Shown piece by piece: positions 10,964-20,771 of a DNA stretch of 64,000 nt (position 1 is its first letter; each line of letters begins with the position of its first letter). The stretch comes from Cryoendolithus antarcticus (lineage: Eukaryota; Ascomycota; Dothideomycetes; Cladosporiales; Cladosporiaceae). The translations under genes were made by a program, and so were the position numbers. The notes beneath the pieces are model-generated. The model had not been told where the DNA came from. It was given only the letters and a program-made list of their open reading frames with translations, and made no database searches. The stretch is taken from the NCBI GenBank assembly GCA_002077065.1, contig NAJO01000026.1, positions 186,001 to 250,000 on the forward strand. The letters run 5' to 3'.

Positions 10964-11793
10964 TCATCGCGCAGGATCAATGATCCCCACCGCCGCCCCT
11001 ATGAACTTACTCTCCCTCGTCTCTAGATCCTCTGCGATGAGGTCCGCATTCTGCTCCAGTGACGTCTCGTACCGACTTGCGTTTGTCATCAAATGCAGCG
11101 TGCCCCCGATGAGTGGTATGTACTTCAGCACCGAATTATTGAAGTTCGGGGGAATGTCTCTGCTAGCGACCAGCTTGCCTCGAGAGGACTTCAGAGGAAA
11201 GGCGACGTTCTCGGTTTCAGGCACCATGGTCATGGGGCAGAGCATTGACCATTCGATCGTTTCGGACGGAATCGATTTTAGCAGCGCTAGATTGCCGACG
11301 TGCTCGCGGAAGATTGGCAGACTGTTGAACAGTGTCAGTCGTAGCACTTCGAAGCTGCAGGATATACAACCGCAAGAAAGACCTACTAGCTTGCCAGCGG
11401 CTTCTGAGTGCCCGGGTAGTGTAGCGCAGTCATACCGCCCAGTACCCATACTCGCAATGGACGTTTCTGTACCTCACCTGCTTCTCCCGCCGCCTTCAGC
11501 ACAGCCGAGACGATGGCAGGGAGCGTGCTGCTTCCCCACGGGGCCAAAGCTGCCAGTCCAGACGCGTTGACGACTGCATCGCAGCTGTGATCCAGTATTG
11601 CAGACTTGATAGCGTTCGCGTCCATAGCGTCGCCGTTGACGACTGTGAGCCGAGTGAACGCATCTCGAGGGAGCGCGGATTCTAGCTTCGAAGTCGAGCG
11701 GACGTAGGCTATGACGGTGTGGCCATGTGTGAGGAGCGCTGAGCAGAGACGCAGACCGACATTGCCGGTGGCACCGATGAGAAGGACTCTCAT
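10964..11793 (-). CDS. NAD(P)-binding Rossmann-fold protein (NmrA/atypical SDR-like)
   Basis: Exons 11793-11387 and 11321-10964 encode 254 residues. The 65-bp intron (GTAGGT...CAACAG) joins LAS to YLPIFREH. The N-terminus has the dinucleotide-binding motif GATGNVG directly after the first strand (MRVLLI), then an Arg after the second strand (AYVRSTSK) that favours NADP over NAD. Later segments (VVNASGLAAL, VWVLGGMTAL, WSMLCPMTMVP) match the atypical short-chain dehydrogenase fold. No Tyr-x-x-x-Lys catalytic pair is obvious, so it may be a redox sensor or a reductase of unknown substrate. The start is 613 bp from the divergent hemerythrin gene, so they may share a promoter. Confidence 0.78.
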
Positions 11794-12406
11794 TTTGGCG
11801 GGTTGTGAACGCTACTAAGCTTGTGTAGGATTGGTCTGTAGGAATGATGGCCGCAGTGGTGCTGTAGATACGATCGTTGCGTGTGAGGATGATATACTAG
11901 ACGGGCAACACCGTGGCGACCACGATGCGACTTATACCTTTCTACATTCAGGCTGCAACATCGCCCGGGGCAACTAATATGAGCGACGGCATCAAGATTG
12001 TGTGCATACAGTCTTAAAGGCGAGCGAAACACCGGCTCGGCCGAACATCATGGACTTACTGCAAGATGAGCCGTTTGTGTAATGTACCATGTCACATGCG
12101 GCATGCAGCCCGCTCGCGTGTAGATTGGCCCAGCTCTCGTACATCGAAGGATTTCCACGCTAACGTGCGAGTTGCAGGGGTCCGCTTACGAAACGACCAA
12201 GCTGCTGAATAAAGTCTTTTGCTCATTGGCATCACCGCTGCCACGGGGCATTGAAGTACACGTGCACAGTAGGCTAAGCGATATCCTGAGGTAGGAACCG
12301 ATGTCCAGGTTATGGCTACATGTATATCTAAGCCCGCAGTCGCGCCCAACTCACTGAGATCGAGCTCTCGGCTTCTCTGTGACATTTTGTCTATGAAGCA
12401 GACAGT
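11794..12406. other. Divergent promoter region, NAD(P)-binding protein / hemerythrin-like gene
   Basis: 613 bp between two divergent starts. It contains one CACGTG at 12259-12264. No coding sequence is recognised. Confidence 0.4.
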
Positions 12407-13287
12407 ATGGCCTCGAAGAAAGTATGGGCCGACACCCCACTCCAGCTGATTGATACAACGACCTTCTCGCGCGACGTATGCTACCCATGACACACCCCTC
12501 TCATAACCTTCGCTGCAACTGATCCCATTTTCAGAACAGCCATGCTGCCTACTATGTGGCCACACAAATGGCCCTCGCGCACAGCGGCATTCTTCGTGGT
12601 CTCAATTCAATCTACCTGCAAGCCCCAAACATTCCTCTCGCCGATACAAAGGCGGTGCAAGACTTCCTGACATACATACAATGCTGGTCCGAATCGATGC
12701 ATCATCATCATGACTGTGAGGAGACCATCTTCTTCCCGGACATCGAGCAGATCACCGGCGTCAAAGGGCTCATGGAGCAGAATGTCGAACAGCATCGAGC
12801 GTTCACGCCAGGTTTTGATGCGTTCCAAGAGTATGCTCGGGCTTGCAAGCCAAGGGAGTTCGATGGCCAGAAGGTCAAGAGCCTGATCGACGCTTTCGCA
12901 AAGCCATTGTCGCAGCATCTGCATGATGAGATCGACACGCTGCGGGCGCTTGACAAGTATGACAGTGCGAAAGTAAAGGGAGCGTACAAGAAGCTGGAAA
13001 AAGCTCTTATGGCCACGGACAATGTTCGTCATGACCTACCGTGTGCGTGTTCAGACACATTCGCTGACTTTTGCTGCCAGTATCGCATCGCTCCGCTCGT
13101 CTTCGGTACGGCAGACCGGGGGTACGAGGGTGGAATGCACGACTTTCCTTCGGTGCCGTTCTTTGTACCATATATCATACACTACATCTTTGGTATACCG
13201 CATCGTGGCGCTTGGAGGTACAACCCGTGTACTATTTGGAGAGATCGAAGGGAGCTGGCATTCGGTGGTAGCGTTGCTGCTTTGTGA
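12407..13287 (+). CDS. Hemerythrin-like (HHE cation-binding) domain protein
   Basis: The start ATG at 12407 (MASKKVWADTPLQLI) is followed by a 59-bp intron (12476-12534), then HAAYYVATQMALAHSGILRG. The four-helix di-iron pattern is complete: His in ALAHSGILRG, HHHHDCEE, VEQHRAF, and HLHDEID. The fungal C-terminal signature GTADRGYEGG...FFVPYIIHY and HRGAWRYNPC follows. A stretch at 13024-13080 reads through as a Cys-rich insert (CACSDTFADFCC). However, it starts GTTCGT, has CTGAC before CTGCCAG and is 57 bp, so I favour an intron of 3n length. That gives 254 residues, against 273 if it is retained. Role unknown; relatives are proposed to bind iron, oxygen or nitric oxide. Confidence 0.87.
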
Positions 13288-13832
13288 GTGTCGACGTGTA
13301 GCCAGCGGATCAGAGGGGTTGCTCCTTGCCGTACGCAACAGCGAGTGACCGCTCGACTAGATCGATAGTAACACGAATGAACGATTGTTGACGACTGTCG
13401 GGATTGTGATGCATAGGTGCGGATACTTCCTCGACATTAGTGGATGATGAAAGTGATTGAGATTGAACCGAAAGTGACAGCCCAGGGTGCACGGACACAA
13501 GCGCCAAGTAAACCCTCCCTCCCAGCGTGCCCTTGGTGGAAGCCTTGGACTCAATGTATTTGTTGTCAAGCTTAATGAAATGGAATGGTCGTCAACCTTG
13601 TGAGCGCAGAGGCACTGCCCGAAGCAGCCGCTACTGTGGAGCTGTGAACAGGTAGGTCATTGTACATTTGACATTCATTTACGTTCTCATAATGTTACAT
13701 CTTACTTCGCAGCAAGAGACCGGTCCCGCAGAGTCACCCCGCCCGCTCTCCATCTCATCTATCGCTCTCAGAGCAAGTGATATGGGGTTACAACACCTCT
13801 GAGCGTTCTTGCCCGGTCACACTCTAGGTGTT
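13288..13832. other. Convergent 3' intergenic region
   Basis: 545 bp between the ends of two converging genes. No coding signal seen. It probably holds two 3' UTRs. Confidence 0.4.
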
Positions 13833-14472
13833 CTACTGCTTGGCTCCAGCCACAGCTTCTTCCTCCTCGACACTCCCGGTAGTGTCAGCCGAAGACGAAG
13901 TGCTCATCTTCTCGAGCTCGTTATGCTCCTCGTCCATGGCTCCATGAAGCTCAGAGTCGAATTCGATGATCGCCTCTGGGTCACTGGCCTCGTACTTGGA
14001 CTTGAAGAGATTGTGCCCGGCGGCGCTTGACATGCTGTTGGTGCGGCGACGAGGCTTCGCGGGATTGTAGTCGTAGTCCTCGAGCTCGGACATGCCATCT
14101 TTGCCCCTGGATATGCCTGTAAGCAAGTGTCATGTGCTATGAGGTGAAGAGTCGCGGATGGCCTCGGATGAAAGAGGAAGGGCGGAAGAGGTTACTTACC
14201 AGTTTCCTTTGCCGTTACCTTGCTTCTTCGTGCCAGCTGGATCGTCTCCGGAGCGGCCTGCTTTGCCGAAGTAGCGAGGCAGGTGCTCCTCGGCTGCTGC
14301 GGTGCCGTTGGCGAGACCGACGTGGTCACGATCAGTCACTTTGTGGGTACGAGTCACTGGATGCGATAGTCAGTGAGGTCATCTTCACGGTGGGCTGCTT
14401 GTAGCTTATTATGCTGCAGTCCGACAGCTGCAGCAGATCGATCACCCTTCAAGCCAATGGATTTTACTTACT
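13833..14472 (-). CDS. Stf2-like hydrophilin (ATPase-stabilising-factor family)
   Basis: Exons 14472 (one coding base), 14356-14200 and 14106-13833 give 143 residues. The core PRYFGKAGRSGDD...KKQGNGKGNWGKDGMSELED matches the yeast Stf2/Tma10 pattern (KYF...KKQGSGKGNWGKPGDE). Those are small, very hydrophilic proteins linked to F1Fo-ATPase stabilisation and desiccation tolerance. The tail is acidic and Ser-rich (ELEKMSTSSSADTTGSVEEEE). The family usually begins MTRT. Here TG-ACT-CGT-ACC follows an acceptor at 14357, and the A needed for ATG lies before a GTAAGT donor at 14471, so intron 14357-14471 splits the start codon. No other in-frame ATG precedes the conserved core. A second intron lies at 14107-14199. 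The family name is moderately sure; the splicing needs transcript data. Confidence 0.75.
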
Positions 14473-15386
14473 GTTGAATGCTTGGTATGGAATGGAGTTG
14501 GCGAGCTGGTCAGCTTGGGTTTGTAGGTTCGATATAAACAGCGGCGTTGGTCACTGGATGAACCGAGTGATATTGTCAAGAAGGAGACAGAGTCACAACA
14601 GTCCTCAAGACCTGTAGTCTGGATAAGCTATGGCTCACACGAGCATGACATAAGAGCTCCGCCGTGTCACGCGACTTCGGGGGCAGGTCCCTTACGTGCT
14701 TGGCGTCGAACAAAGGAAGGCGCGATAGCCGGCTGTGAGTCCGGTCTAAGAAGATAGCGTGGCAGTGCAGACAAACTTCCTAATGGTCCGATCGTGCATA
14801 CAACAAACAGTAAAGCTGAGTGTAAGTGCTGCGCTGACAGGAAGCTTCTCGAACGAGGCACGCGAGCTCCTGCAGTGGCGGAGGGGCTGGCGGGAAAGGC
14901 ACGGGACAGTCTGTCATTGGTCATGTGCTACAGCTGCTTTGGCTGAAGTATAGCAAGGCGACTCTCCGGGACGTGCAGGTACCCATGAGCTGCTCACATG
15001 TATCGTTCCACCCGGAACAGACGCAAGTACTGCCGCGCGTAAGACAGGTACGTTGGGTAAGACAAGGCCATACCTTAGTGATAGCGCGGGCAGCTTCGAA
15101 GGCCGATCAATCGCTTGGTAGTTTATCTGGTGCGCATGTGGCCAGTACGACAAGCCGCTCTAGCATCACAAAATGCCACCTGTTCGGACGTGATTCCGTC
15201 AAACAATGCCATCTCGGTACCTGGAGCGACTGCAGTCTAGAAATCACCCCACTTCCCCAGATTGTGACAGCGCTAGCGATCATGATGCAGGAGAGCTTAT
15301 CCTTGTCTCAGAAGTCTGGCTTGGAAAATCCATTGGCATTCGTGAACTTTATGTATGATCTAGATTGGCCGCTCTGTTTGGGTAAA
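14473..15386. other. Intergenic region upstream of the Stf2-like gene
   Basis: 914 bp. The part next to 14472 would be the 5' leader and promoter of the Stf2-like gene; the rest is 3' flank of the phosphatase gene. No convincing coding frame is seen. Confidence 0.4.
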
Positions 15387-16868
15387 CTACGATGCTGCGC
15401 AGAGCCCAGGCACCTTGCTTGCCCCAATCCCTACCAGCCCGTCAAAGTACCCCAGCAAAGTCCCCAAAGGCACCATCTCCATCAGCCCAAAAGCAGGATG
15501 ACTCGATTTCAAGATCTGTCCACCCCACAAGACTCTAACGAAGTAGCACTTCTCCTTCGTGTAGAGCTCGAACACCACCTCAGACCCCATGCCCGGCCAA
15601 ACCATCTGCTCGAGCTGCAGAATCGACAGAAGTCGTGAGATGCTCCCGTCGTGAGCAACGTTGTGCCTGTACTTCACGCTGTCACTGCCAGTAAGAGCTG
15701 GCGGACCCAGACCTGCGGCATGTCGCAAGTTCTGCGCAAGCTCTGCAATCCAGATACCGTAGCTGGCGGTGCTGGCCTGCAGAGACTGTGGGCTGTCGCG
15801 GTAGATGAAGCTGTACTCGTACTCTCCGAGTCGGAAGACCTCATTTGCCTCGGCTTGCGAGACGCAGTCGGCGGTGTTGTTAATGTTGCACGGCAGGGCT
15901 TTGTCATGGCAGAGCCTTGCGGATAGATTGTCGAAGTAATGGTCGTAGCTCTTGTGCCAGTCAGTACTGCTCGGGCTGATGCCACTCAAGGCATCGAGGC
16001 GGGAGAAGAGCGGTGCAGAGGCTGTGAGGTGGGCCAGCCATGCGGATTTCGTGGAGCCGACACCGTAGGAGCTGAACAAGGCGCTTCCGGCAGAGCAAGT
16101 GTACGCTGGCTCCAGAGAGTCGATCGAAGCGGGCTGGATCAGTAAAGGTGTGTCCTTCTTCGAGAGCGTGGGCCACATGCCGACTGTTAGCATACTAGCG
16201 ACTTGACTGGTGATGACATTATTCGTGACGCGGTAGCTGACAGTCTTCGCATCGTAGGAGGATGGCAGAAAGTGTAGGAGGTCGTGATAGACTGCTTTGA
16301 GATCTACACCATGCTGGTGGCTGTCGTCTAGTCCGCCTCGGGTGATTTGCGGGAACTGACAGGTGCCATTGAATCCAGTCGGTGCCAGTGGGTTCGATGG
16401 CGACGTGTAGACATTCCAGTAAGTATCAGCGGAGAGATTACCTGCAGGATTGATGGGCTTGCCGCCGTAGAAGAGACCTTCGTCACTGCAATACCAGGCA
16501 TACTGCTCTCGTGGAAAGGTATTGGCCGCGTATGGCGTGCGCTTGTGATGCCTGTGGATCACTTCGACATACTGCAGCTTGTAGCTACTGTTGGCACGAG
16601 AGTAAGTCTCCTTGTTGACGTGAGGCATGTTGCACCAATTATAGGTGTTCAATGGTCCTTGACTCGAGTTGAAGATGAAGCCATAGATGCCGGTGCCGTT
16701 TATGGCCGATGACAGGCTGTTGACGTTCGCCTGCGCTGGAGCATGCCAGCTTAGATCAACAGTTGCATTGCCTGAGCATGTTGAGTTGCTACCGTACGAG
16801 TTCAGAGCCAGAGTAGCATGCAGAGACGACAAGCTCGCGAAGAGCACTGGTGACCGAGAGAAGCGCAT
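15387..16868 (-). CDS. Secreted histidine acid phosphatase superfamily protein
   Basis: One exon. From the ATG at 16868 it is 493 residues with an N-terminal signal peptide (MRFSRSPVLFASLSS...). An upstream in-frame ATG at 16949 would give 520 residues and another signal-like segment, so the start is uncertain. The phosphate-pocket motif is RHHKRTP with the expected nucleophile at His107 (numbered from 16868). The proton-donor HD pair is at 406-407 (AHDGS). Many N-glycosylation sequons (NSS, NNTAD, NGT) and several cysteines suit an extracellular enzyme. The classical motif is RHGxRxP, so His replaces the usual Gly. Substrate unknown; the family includes phytases and 2-phosphoxylose phosphatases. 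Confidence 0.85.
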   Translation of the reverse strand: MRFSRSPVLFASLSSLHATLALNSYGSNSTCSGNATVDLSWHAPAQANVNSLSSAINGTGIYGFIFNSSQGPLNTYNWCNMPHVNKETYSRANSSYKLQYVEVIHRHHKRTPYAANTFPREQYAWYCSDEGLFYGGKPINPAGNLSADTYWNVYTSPSNPLAPTGFNGTCQFPQITRGGLDDSHQHGVDLKAVYHDLLHFLPSSYDAKTVSYRVTNNVITSQVASMLTVGMWPTLSKKDTPLLIQPASIDSLEPAYTCSAGSALFSSYGVGSTKSAWLAHLTASAPLFSRLDALSGISPSSTDWHKSYDHYFDNLSARLCHDKALPCNINNTADCVSQAEANEVFRLGEYEYSFIYRDSPQSLQASTASYGIWIAELAQNLRHAAGLGPPALTGSDSVKYRHNVAHDGSISRLLSILQLEQMVWPGMGSEVVFELYTKEKCYFVRVLWGGQILKSSHPAFGLMEMVPLGTLLGYFDGLVGIGASKVPGLCAAS

Positions 16869-17374
16869 GATGGCGGAGACGGCTTCTTGGGCGGCGAGAA
16901 TTCCCAGCAGGGACAATAACAATGTTTTATACGAGATGCTCCATGGCATGTTGCCACTAGACACTCAACCTTCAATGTAGGATCGCGTCGACTTTCCTGC
17001 AGGTACGACATCATGGGCTTTCATGGCCATTGAGGCGTGCCGAGCACCGGCAAGTTCATTGGTGCTACAGTCAGGATCGCTTCCACCGGTGCCGTGTCAG
17101 CCTGGAGACTCGGCAGAAGTGCAGATCGACAGAGGGAAGGAATTTGTAGTGCTCGACGTGCTCTTGGGCGCAATGGTCAGGTTTGGGAGGTGTGATGTGG
17201 CTATTTCGTTGGTGTTGAGAGCTCGCTGCAGGTCCACCCACGCCAAGTTGTGATGGCTGCTGACAAAGATCTACAATAAGCGACAGGACAGACGCCTCGA
17301 CGAAGTGGTAGAAGTGTAGGACGAAAGGCGACACTCGATAGGTAAGAGGGATACCCTTTGTGAGCGGCCATCAA
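16869..17374. other. Intergenic region, upstream of the histidine phosphatase
   Basis: 506 bp between two minus-strand genes. It includes the possible longer N-terminal start at 16949. No other coding signal is seen, and no CACGTG box was noticed. Confidence 0.35.
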
Positions 17375-18265
17375 TCATGAAGTATCTATGAGCACTTCGT
17401 CTTTGCTACCAAGTCGAAGCCTATCCTCCACGACCGAGACGATCTCCCTCCAGTCTCTCATAGCCCCTGACCCCGTATCACCACAGGCAAGAGTCTTTTC
17501 GACAGGTCGCAACACTTCGAACCAGCCACCAACACTCACACCCCACTCTCCATCCAACACAGCAATCTGCTTCGCTGTCACAGGATGCGTCCACATCGCC
17601 GTGTTCATCGCCGGTGCGACGATGATGCCCTTCCTACCATGCCTAAATTGCTCAGGCAACTTCTCAAGCTCACTCACAATCAGCGAAGGCGGATACGGTA
17701 ACGTGACGCCCGGTCTTGCCCCATCGATCAGACCAGAGTGATCCCAAGCACGAATCACAGACGTGATGATGCTGTCCGAGAAACCCTGACTGATCTTCGC
17801 CAGACTGTTGGCTGACAATGGTGCAATGACCATCGAATCTGCCCAGCGTCGCAGCTCGATATGCAGGATGCTGTCGCCACGGACCCAGGGCTTGCGCCAC
17901 TCGTCTTCGTCAAAGTAGATGCCATCGACGTTCGGCAGAGCTGCGATAGAGGCAAGGGATGGCTGCTCTGCGGACTGAGACTGGAGGAACTTGGCTGCGG
18001 AGTGAGAGAGCAGCAGGCGGATCGAGAGATCACGATGCTTGCCTAGAGCTTCGATAATGAGCGGGATCTTTATCGTAGCTACGCTCCCTGTCGCAGCAAG
18101 CAGGAGATGGTGTTTCCCATCGTCGTGATGATCCGCTGCTCGTAAAATTGGCGCTGATTTCGGCGTGAGTCGCCTCTTGTCGCTCAGATCAGGTCTCAAT
18201 TTCGGGAATAGAGTGATCAGGACATGAATGCAGACCGCAATGCCGTATATGATGTCTCTTATCAT
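17375..18265 (-). CDS. CAB3: Phosphopantothenoylcysteine decarboxylase (Hal3/Cab3 flavoprotein)
   Basis: One exon, 296 residues. It catalyses the third step of CoA synthesis, FMN-dependent decarboxylation of 4'-phosphopantothenoylcysteine. The flavoprotein core starts at HHLLLAATGSVATIK. The three residues needed for activity in plant HAL3 are all present: His135 in LHIELRRWAD, Asn221 in APAMNTAMW, and Cys261 in ACGDTGSG. In budding yeast these residues are divided between Hal3, Vhs3 and Cab3. Here one chain has them all, so a homotrimer is likely. A ~45-residue N-terminal extension begins with a hydrophobic stretch (IIYGIAVCIHVLITLF), possibly a membrane anchor or targeting signal. It is divergent from GRX5, 346 bp away. 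Symbol by homology. Confidence 0.9.
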   Translation of the reverse strand: MIRDIIYGIAVCIHVLITLFPKLRPDLSDKRRLTPKSAPILRAADHHDDGKHHLLLAATGSVATIKIPLIIEALGKHRDLSIRLLLSHSAAKFLQSQSAEQPSLASIAALPNVDGIYFDEDEWRKPWVRGDSILHIELRRWADSMVIAPLSANSLAKISQGFSDSIITSVIRAWDHSGLIDGARPGVTLPYPPSLIVSELEKLPEQFRHGRKGIIVAPAMNTAMWTHPVTAKQIAVLDGEWGVSVGGWFEVLRPVEKTLACGDTGSGAMRDWREIVSVVEDRLRLGSKDEVLIDTS

Positions 18266-18611
18266 GTTGGCATCGAGGGGCGGGGGCTGTTTTGAAGTAC
18301 TCTAGATGGGTGTCTCTGAAGTCCACTGATGACTCCCTTCGAGTAATCAGTGAGGTATCATCGTTTGCGTCTACGACAGTCTACCTGGCATTGTTGCCGA
18401 CCCTGCCAAGCTGCGCATCTTCCTGTCCAACAGGATAGCAATAACATGAGATGCATTTGGAGCCATCCATCAAGGTCCCGAATTTATATGATGGGATTAC
18501 TCAGCGAATTGAACCCTGCGTCATGGCGTAATCGAACAACTCACGACACGGTCATGTTTCGAGTCTAGCATCCTGCGTCTTGTACATTGGAGATCACAAC
18601 AGCGTCCCATC
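18266..18611. other. Divergent promoter, PPC decarboxylase / GRX5
   Basis: 346 bp shared between two divergent starts. No coding frame and no clear named site recognised. Confidence 0.4.
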
Positions 18612-19174
18612 ATGTTATCGAGAACAGCCATAAGCGTACGGCCTCACCAATCCAGTCCGCGTCCTTCACTAATATCCTCTAGACGGCCGCGGCCACTCTT
18701 CGCCCCCGACGAAACCCATTCCTCTCCCCCCGATTCGCCGCTTTACAAAAGTCATTCATCTCGACCGAAACACGAACAGCGATCGATAAGGCTGTCGCCT
18801 CTGCGCCCGTAGTATTGTTCATGAAAGGCACACCGGAGACACCACAGTGCGGCTTCTCGCGAGCGGCGATACAGATCTTGGGACTACAAGGAGTGAATCC
18901 ACAGAAGTTCACTGCGTTCAATGTGCTTGAGGATGAGGAGTTGAGGGCTGGTGAGTAGAATCGACGAGAACTACTGGAATGGGGACTGAGCGCTGATCGA
19001 TGGGCAGGCATCAAGGAGTACTCGGATTGGCCCACGGTACCGCAACTGTACGTTGGAAAAGAGTTCGTTGGCGGAACGGATATTATGATGTCGATGCACC
19101 AGGATGGGACGCTTGCAAAGCTCTTCGAGGATAAGGAGGTGCTTGTGCCGGCAGAGGGCGAGCCAGCGGCGTAG
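18612..19174 (+). CDS. GRX5: Monothiol glutaredoxin, mitochondrial
   Basis: Exons 18612-18635, 18683-18950 and 19008-19174 give 152 residues. The first exon is only eight codons (MLSRTAIS). Its 47-bp intron has a near-perfect ACTAAT branch point and ends CTCTAG. The joined N-terminus ([11 protein letters not shown]...) is a basic mitochondrial presequence. The core has the glutathione-binding lysine in [10 protein letters not shown], the CGFS active site with Cys64, WPTVPQLYV with the cis-proline, and GGTDI. Grx5 passes iron-sulfur clusters from the ISC scaffold to targets in the matrix. Confidence 0.95.
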
Positions 19175-19587
19175 CCCTGAGAGCAACCCAAATGAAAGCA
19201 AGAACTACATCCCGAGACCTGGTCCTGGTACTTCTCGTCCTGCTCTGCTAGATTACGGCGCGGATGCCACGATCGCTCAATGGTACAACCCGAACTCCCG
19301 CGCCTAGTTTTGAGGCCCCGACATAGATCAGACAAGCAGGCGCGATCATGATCGTGACTTGCTCACAGCGAAGAAGTGGCCCTTTATTAACAGCACTTTC
19401 GCTTCTGTGCAATCATCAACGTCTGCAGTCGCGGAAGTAAGTATCGAATATATCATGGAGCAAGTCGCACCTTCTGTTCGTTTCGAGTCTTCAAGTCGTC
19501 CCTTCCTCGGGCGACAGCAGTCAGACTGAGCCGCACTTCACCCCCTGTCCCTCGTCTCTCCGACACGTACATCATTTCATCGCACAA
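19175..19587. other. Intergenic region, GRX5 to coiled-coil gene
   Basis: 413 bp: GRX5 3' flank and promoter of the next plus-strand gene. Nothing further recognised. Confidence 0.35.
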
Positions 19588-20384
19588 ATGCACCCTAACA
19601 TTATACACAGCATGGCGAAGACACGTCCCGACAAAAAGGTCAGCAAGATCACTAAACCCTCACCAACGATGAAGCCGTCCGTGAACGTCGCCACGTTCTT
19701 CGCCAAACCGCCGAGACGAGACCAAGTCGCCACACACCATCACCGCAGACCGCCTCACCCAGATTACGTGGCATTCTTGGGTAGATGGCCTTCTCTCGGC
19801 ACTTGTGGATCGTAGGGTACTGACTGTGAGTAGACACGACCTCCACCTACCGCACTAACGCCACCGCCTCCCTCGCCAACGCCGTCGAACACGAGAAGGC
19901 GATCCTCGCGGCTCGCATCTACGGCGAAGATCCCACTGGTGCTGCTCTCGATCTGCCGAACGTGGTCACTCCAGCCGATCTCGACTCGCTCAAAGGCCAG
20001 GCTGAGGCGCTCAACACGCCGTTTGCCTCGGTCTCTATTCCCGTGACGAGGACCAATAGTAAGGGCAAAGTCATTGCCGGTCATTGCACAATGGGCGAAG
20101 CGATGGCGGAATTCACTCGTCGGTCTAGCGCGCTGGAGACGAAGATCGATGGGTTGATCCGTGAGCTTGAGGGTGTAGAAGGGGAGATCGAGAGGGTCAT
20201 GGTGGAGTTGAAGGATTGCCGCAGTGGGGCAGGGAAATTCAAAGAGGAGCTCGAAGGTCTGATGGCAGAGGCGGACGAGGCGTTGAAGGCTACGGTGAAG
20301 GACATTAACGATGCGAGGAAGGAGGACAAGGAGAGTGGTATCGAGAGGCAGCAGAAGCTGCAGGACTTCCTGAAGACGTTCTGA
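19588..20384 (+). CDS. Uncharacterised coiled-coil protein
   Basis: I do not recognise the family. The best model joins 19588-19780 to 19834-20384 (247 residues). The intron starts GTAGAT, has TACTGAC and ends GAGTAG, and restores the frame at AFLD/TTSTYRTNATAS. A second in-frame ATG at 19612 (MAKTRPDKK) could be the true start. The N-terminal ~60 residues are basic and Pro/His-rich and probably disordered. The middle is STYRTNATASLANAV and EHEKAILAARIYGED. The C-terminal ~110 residues are charged heptad-like sequence (RRSSALETKIDGLIREL, EEIERV-type repeats), a likely coiled coil ending QQKLQDFLKTF. The layout resembles small kinetochore or tether subunits, but I cannot assign it. The exon 1 boundaries are the weakest part. 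Confidence 0.6.
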
Positions 20385-20771
20385 GGTAAGACTGGCCGGC
20401 TTCCTGAGTCTGGGTGATCGCTTTGCTCAGCATAGTGCGTGAGAACATCGAACGATACATTCGCCTCTCCATGGCATGCTTTTCGATGTTCTTGTCGTGC
20501 GGTGCGAATCGATTTCCCGTTGACATCGATAGGGTATGAGAATTCCGAGACCGTGAAGTGAGGAGGTGTTACTATACTGTTGAACTCATGCTCGCATGCA
20601 AATCTACCCGTTGCCTCTAAGCACCGAACGCCACGCTGAGAATCACAGTACGTTCATCGACTCGCGACGGACCAACAACAGCCGGCACAGCTGCGTGCTC
20701 GCCCAGTCCCTGCCATGGCCTCAACCTCCCAGACTCCGTTATATGCATTTGCTGCCACCCGAACTGCCAGA
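20385..20771. other. Convergent 3' intergenic region
   Basis: 387 bp between converging genes. No coding signal seen. Confidence 0.35.

Noticed and set aside
18612..18812. Unspliced 66-codon frame at the GRX5 start
   Set aside because: The glutaredoxin core is in another frame; splicing out 18636-18682 joins the same ATG to it, so the unspliced frame is an artefact.
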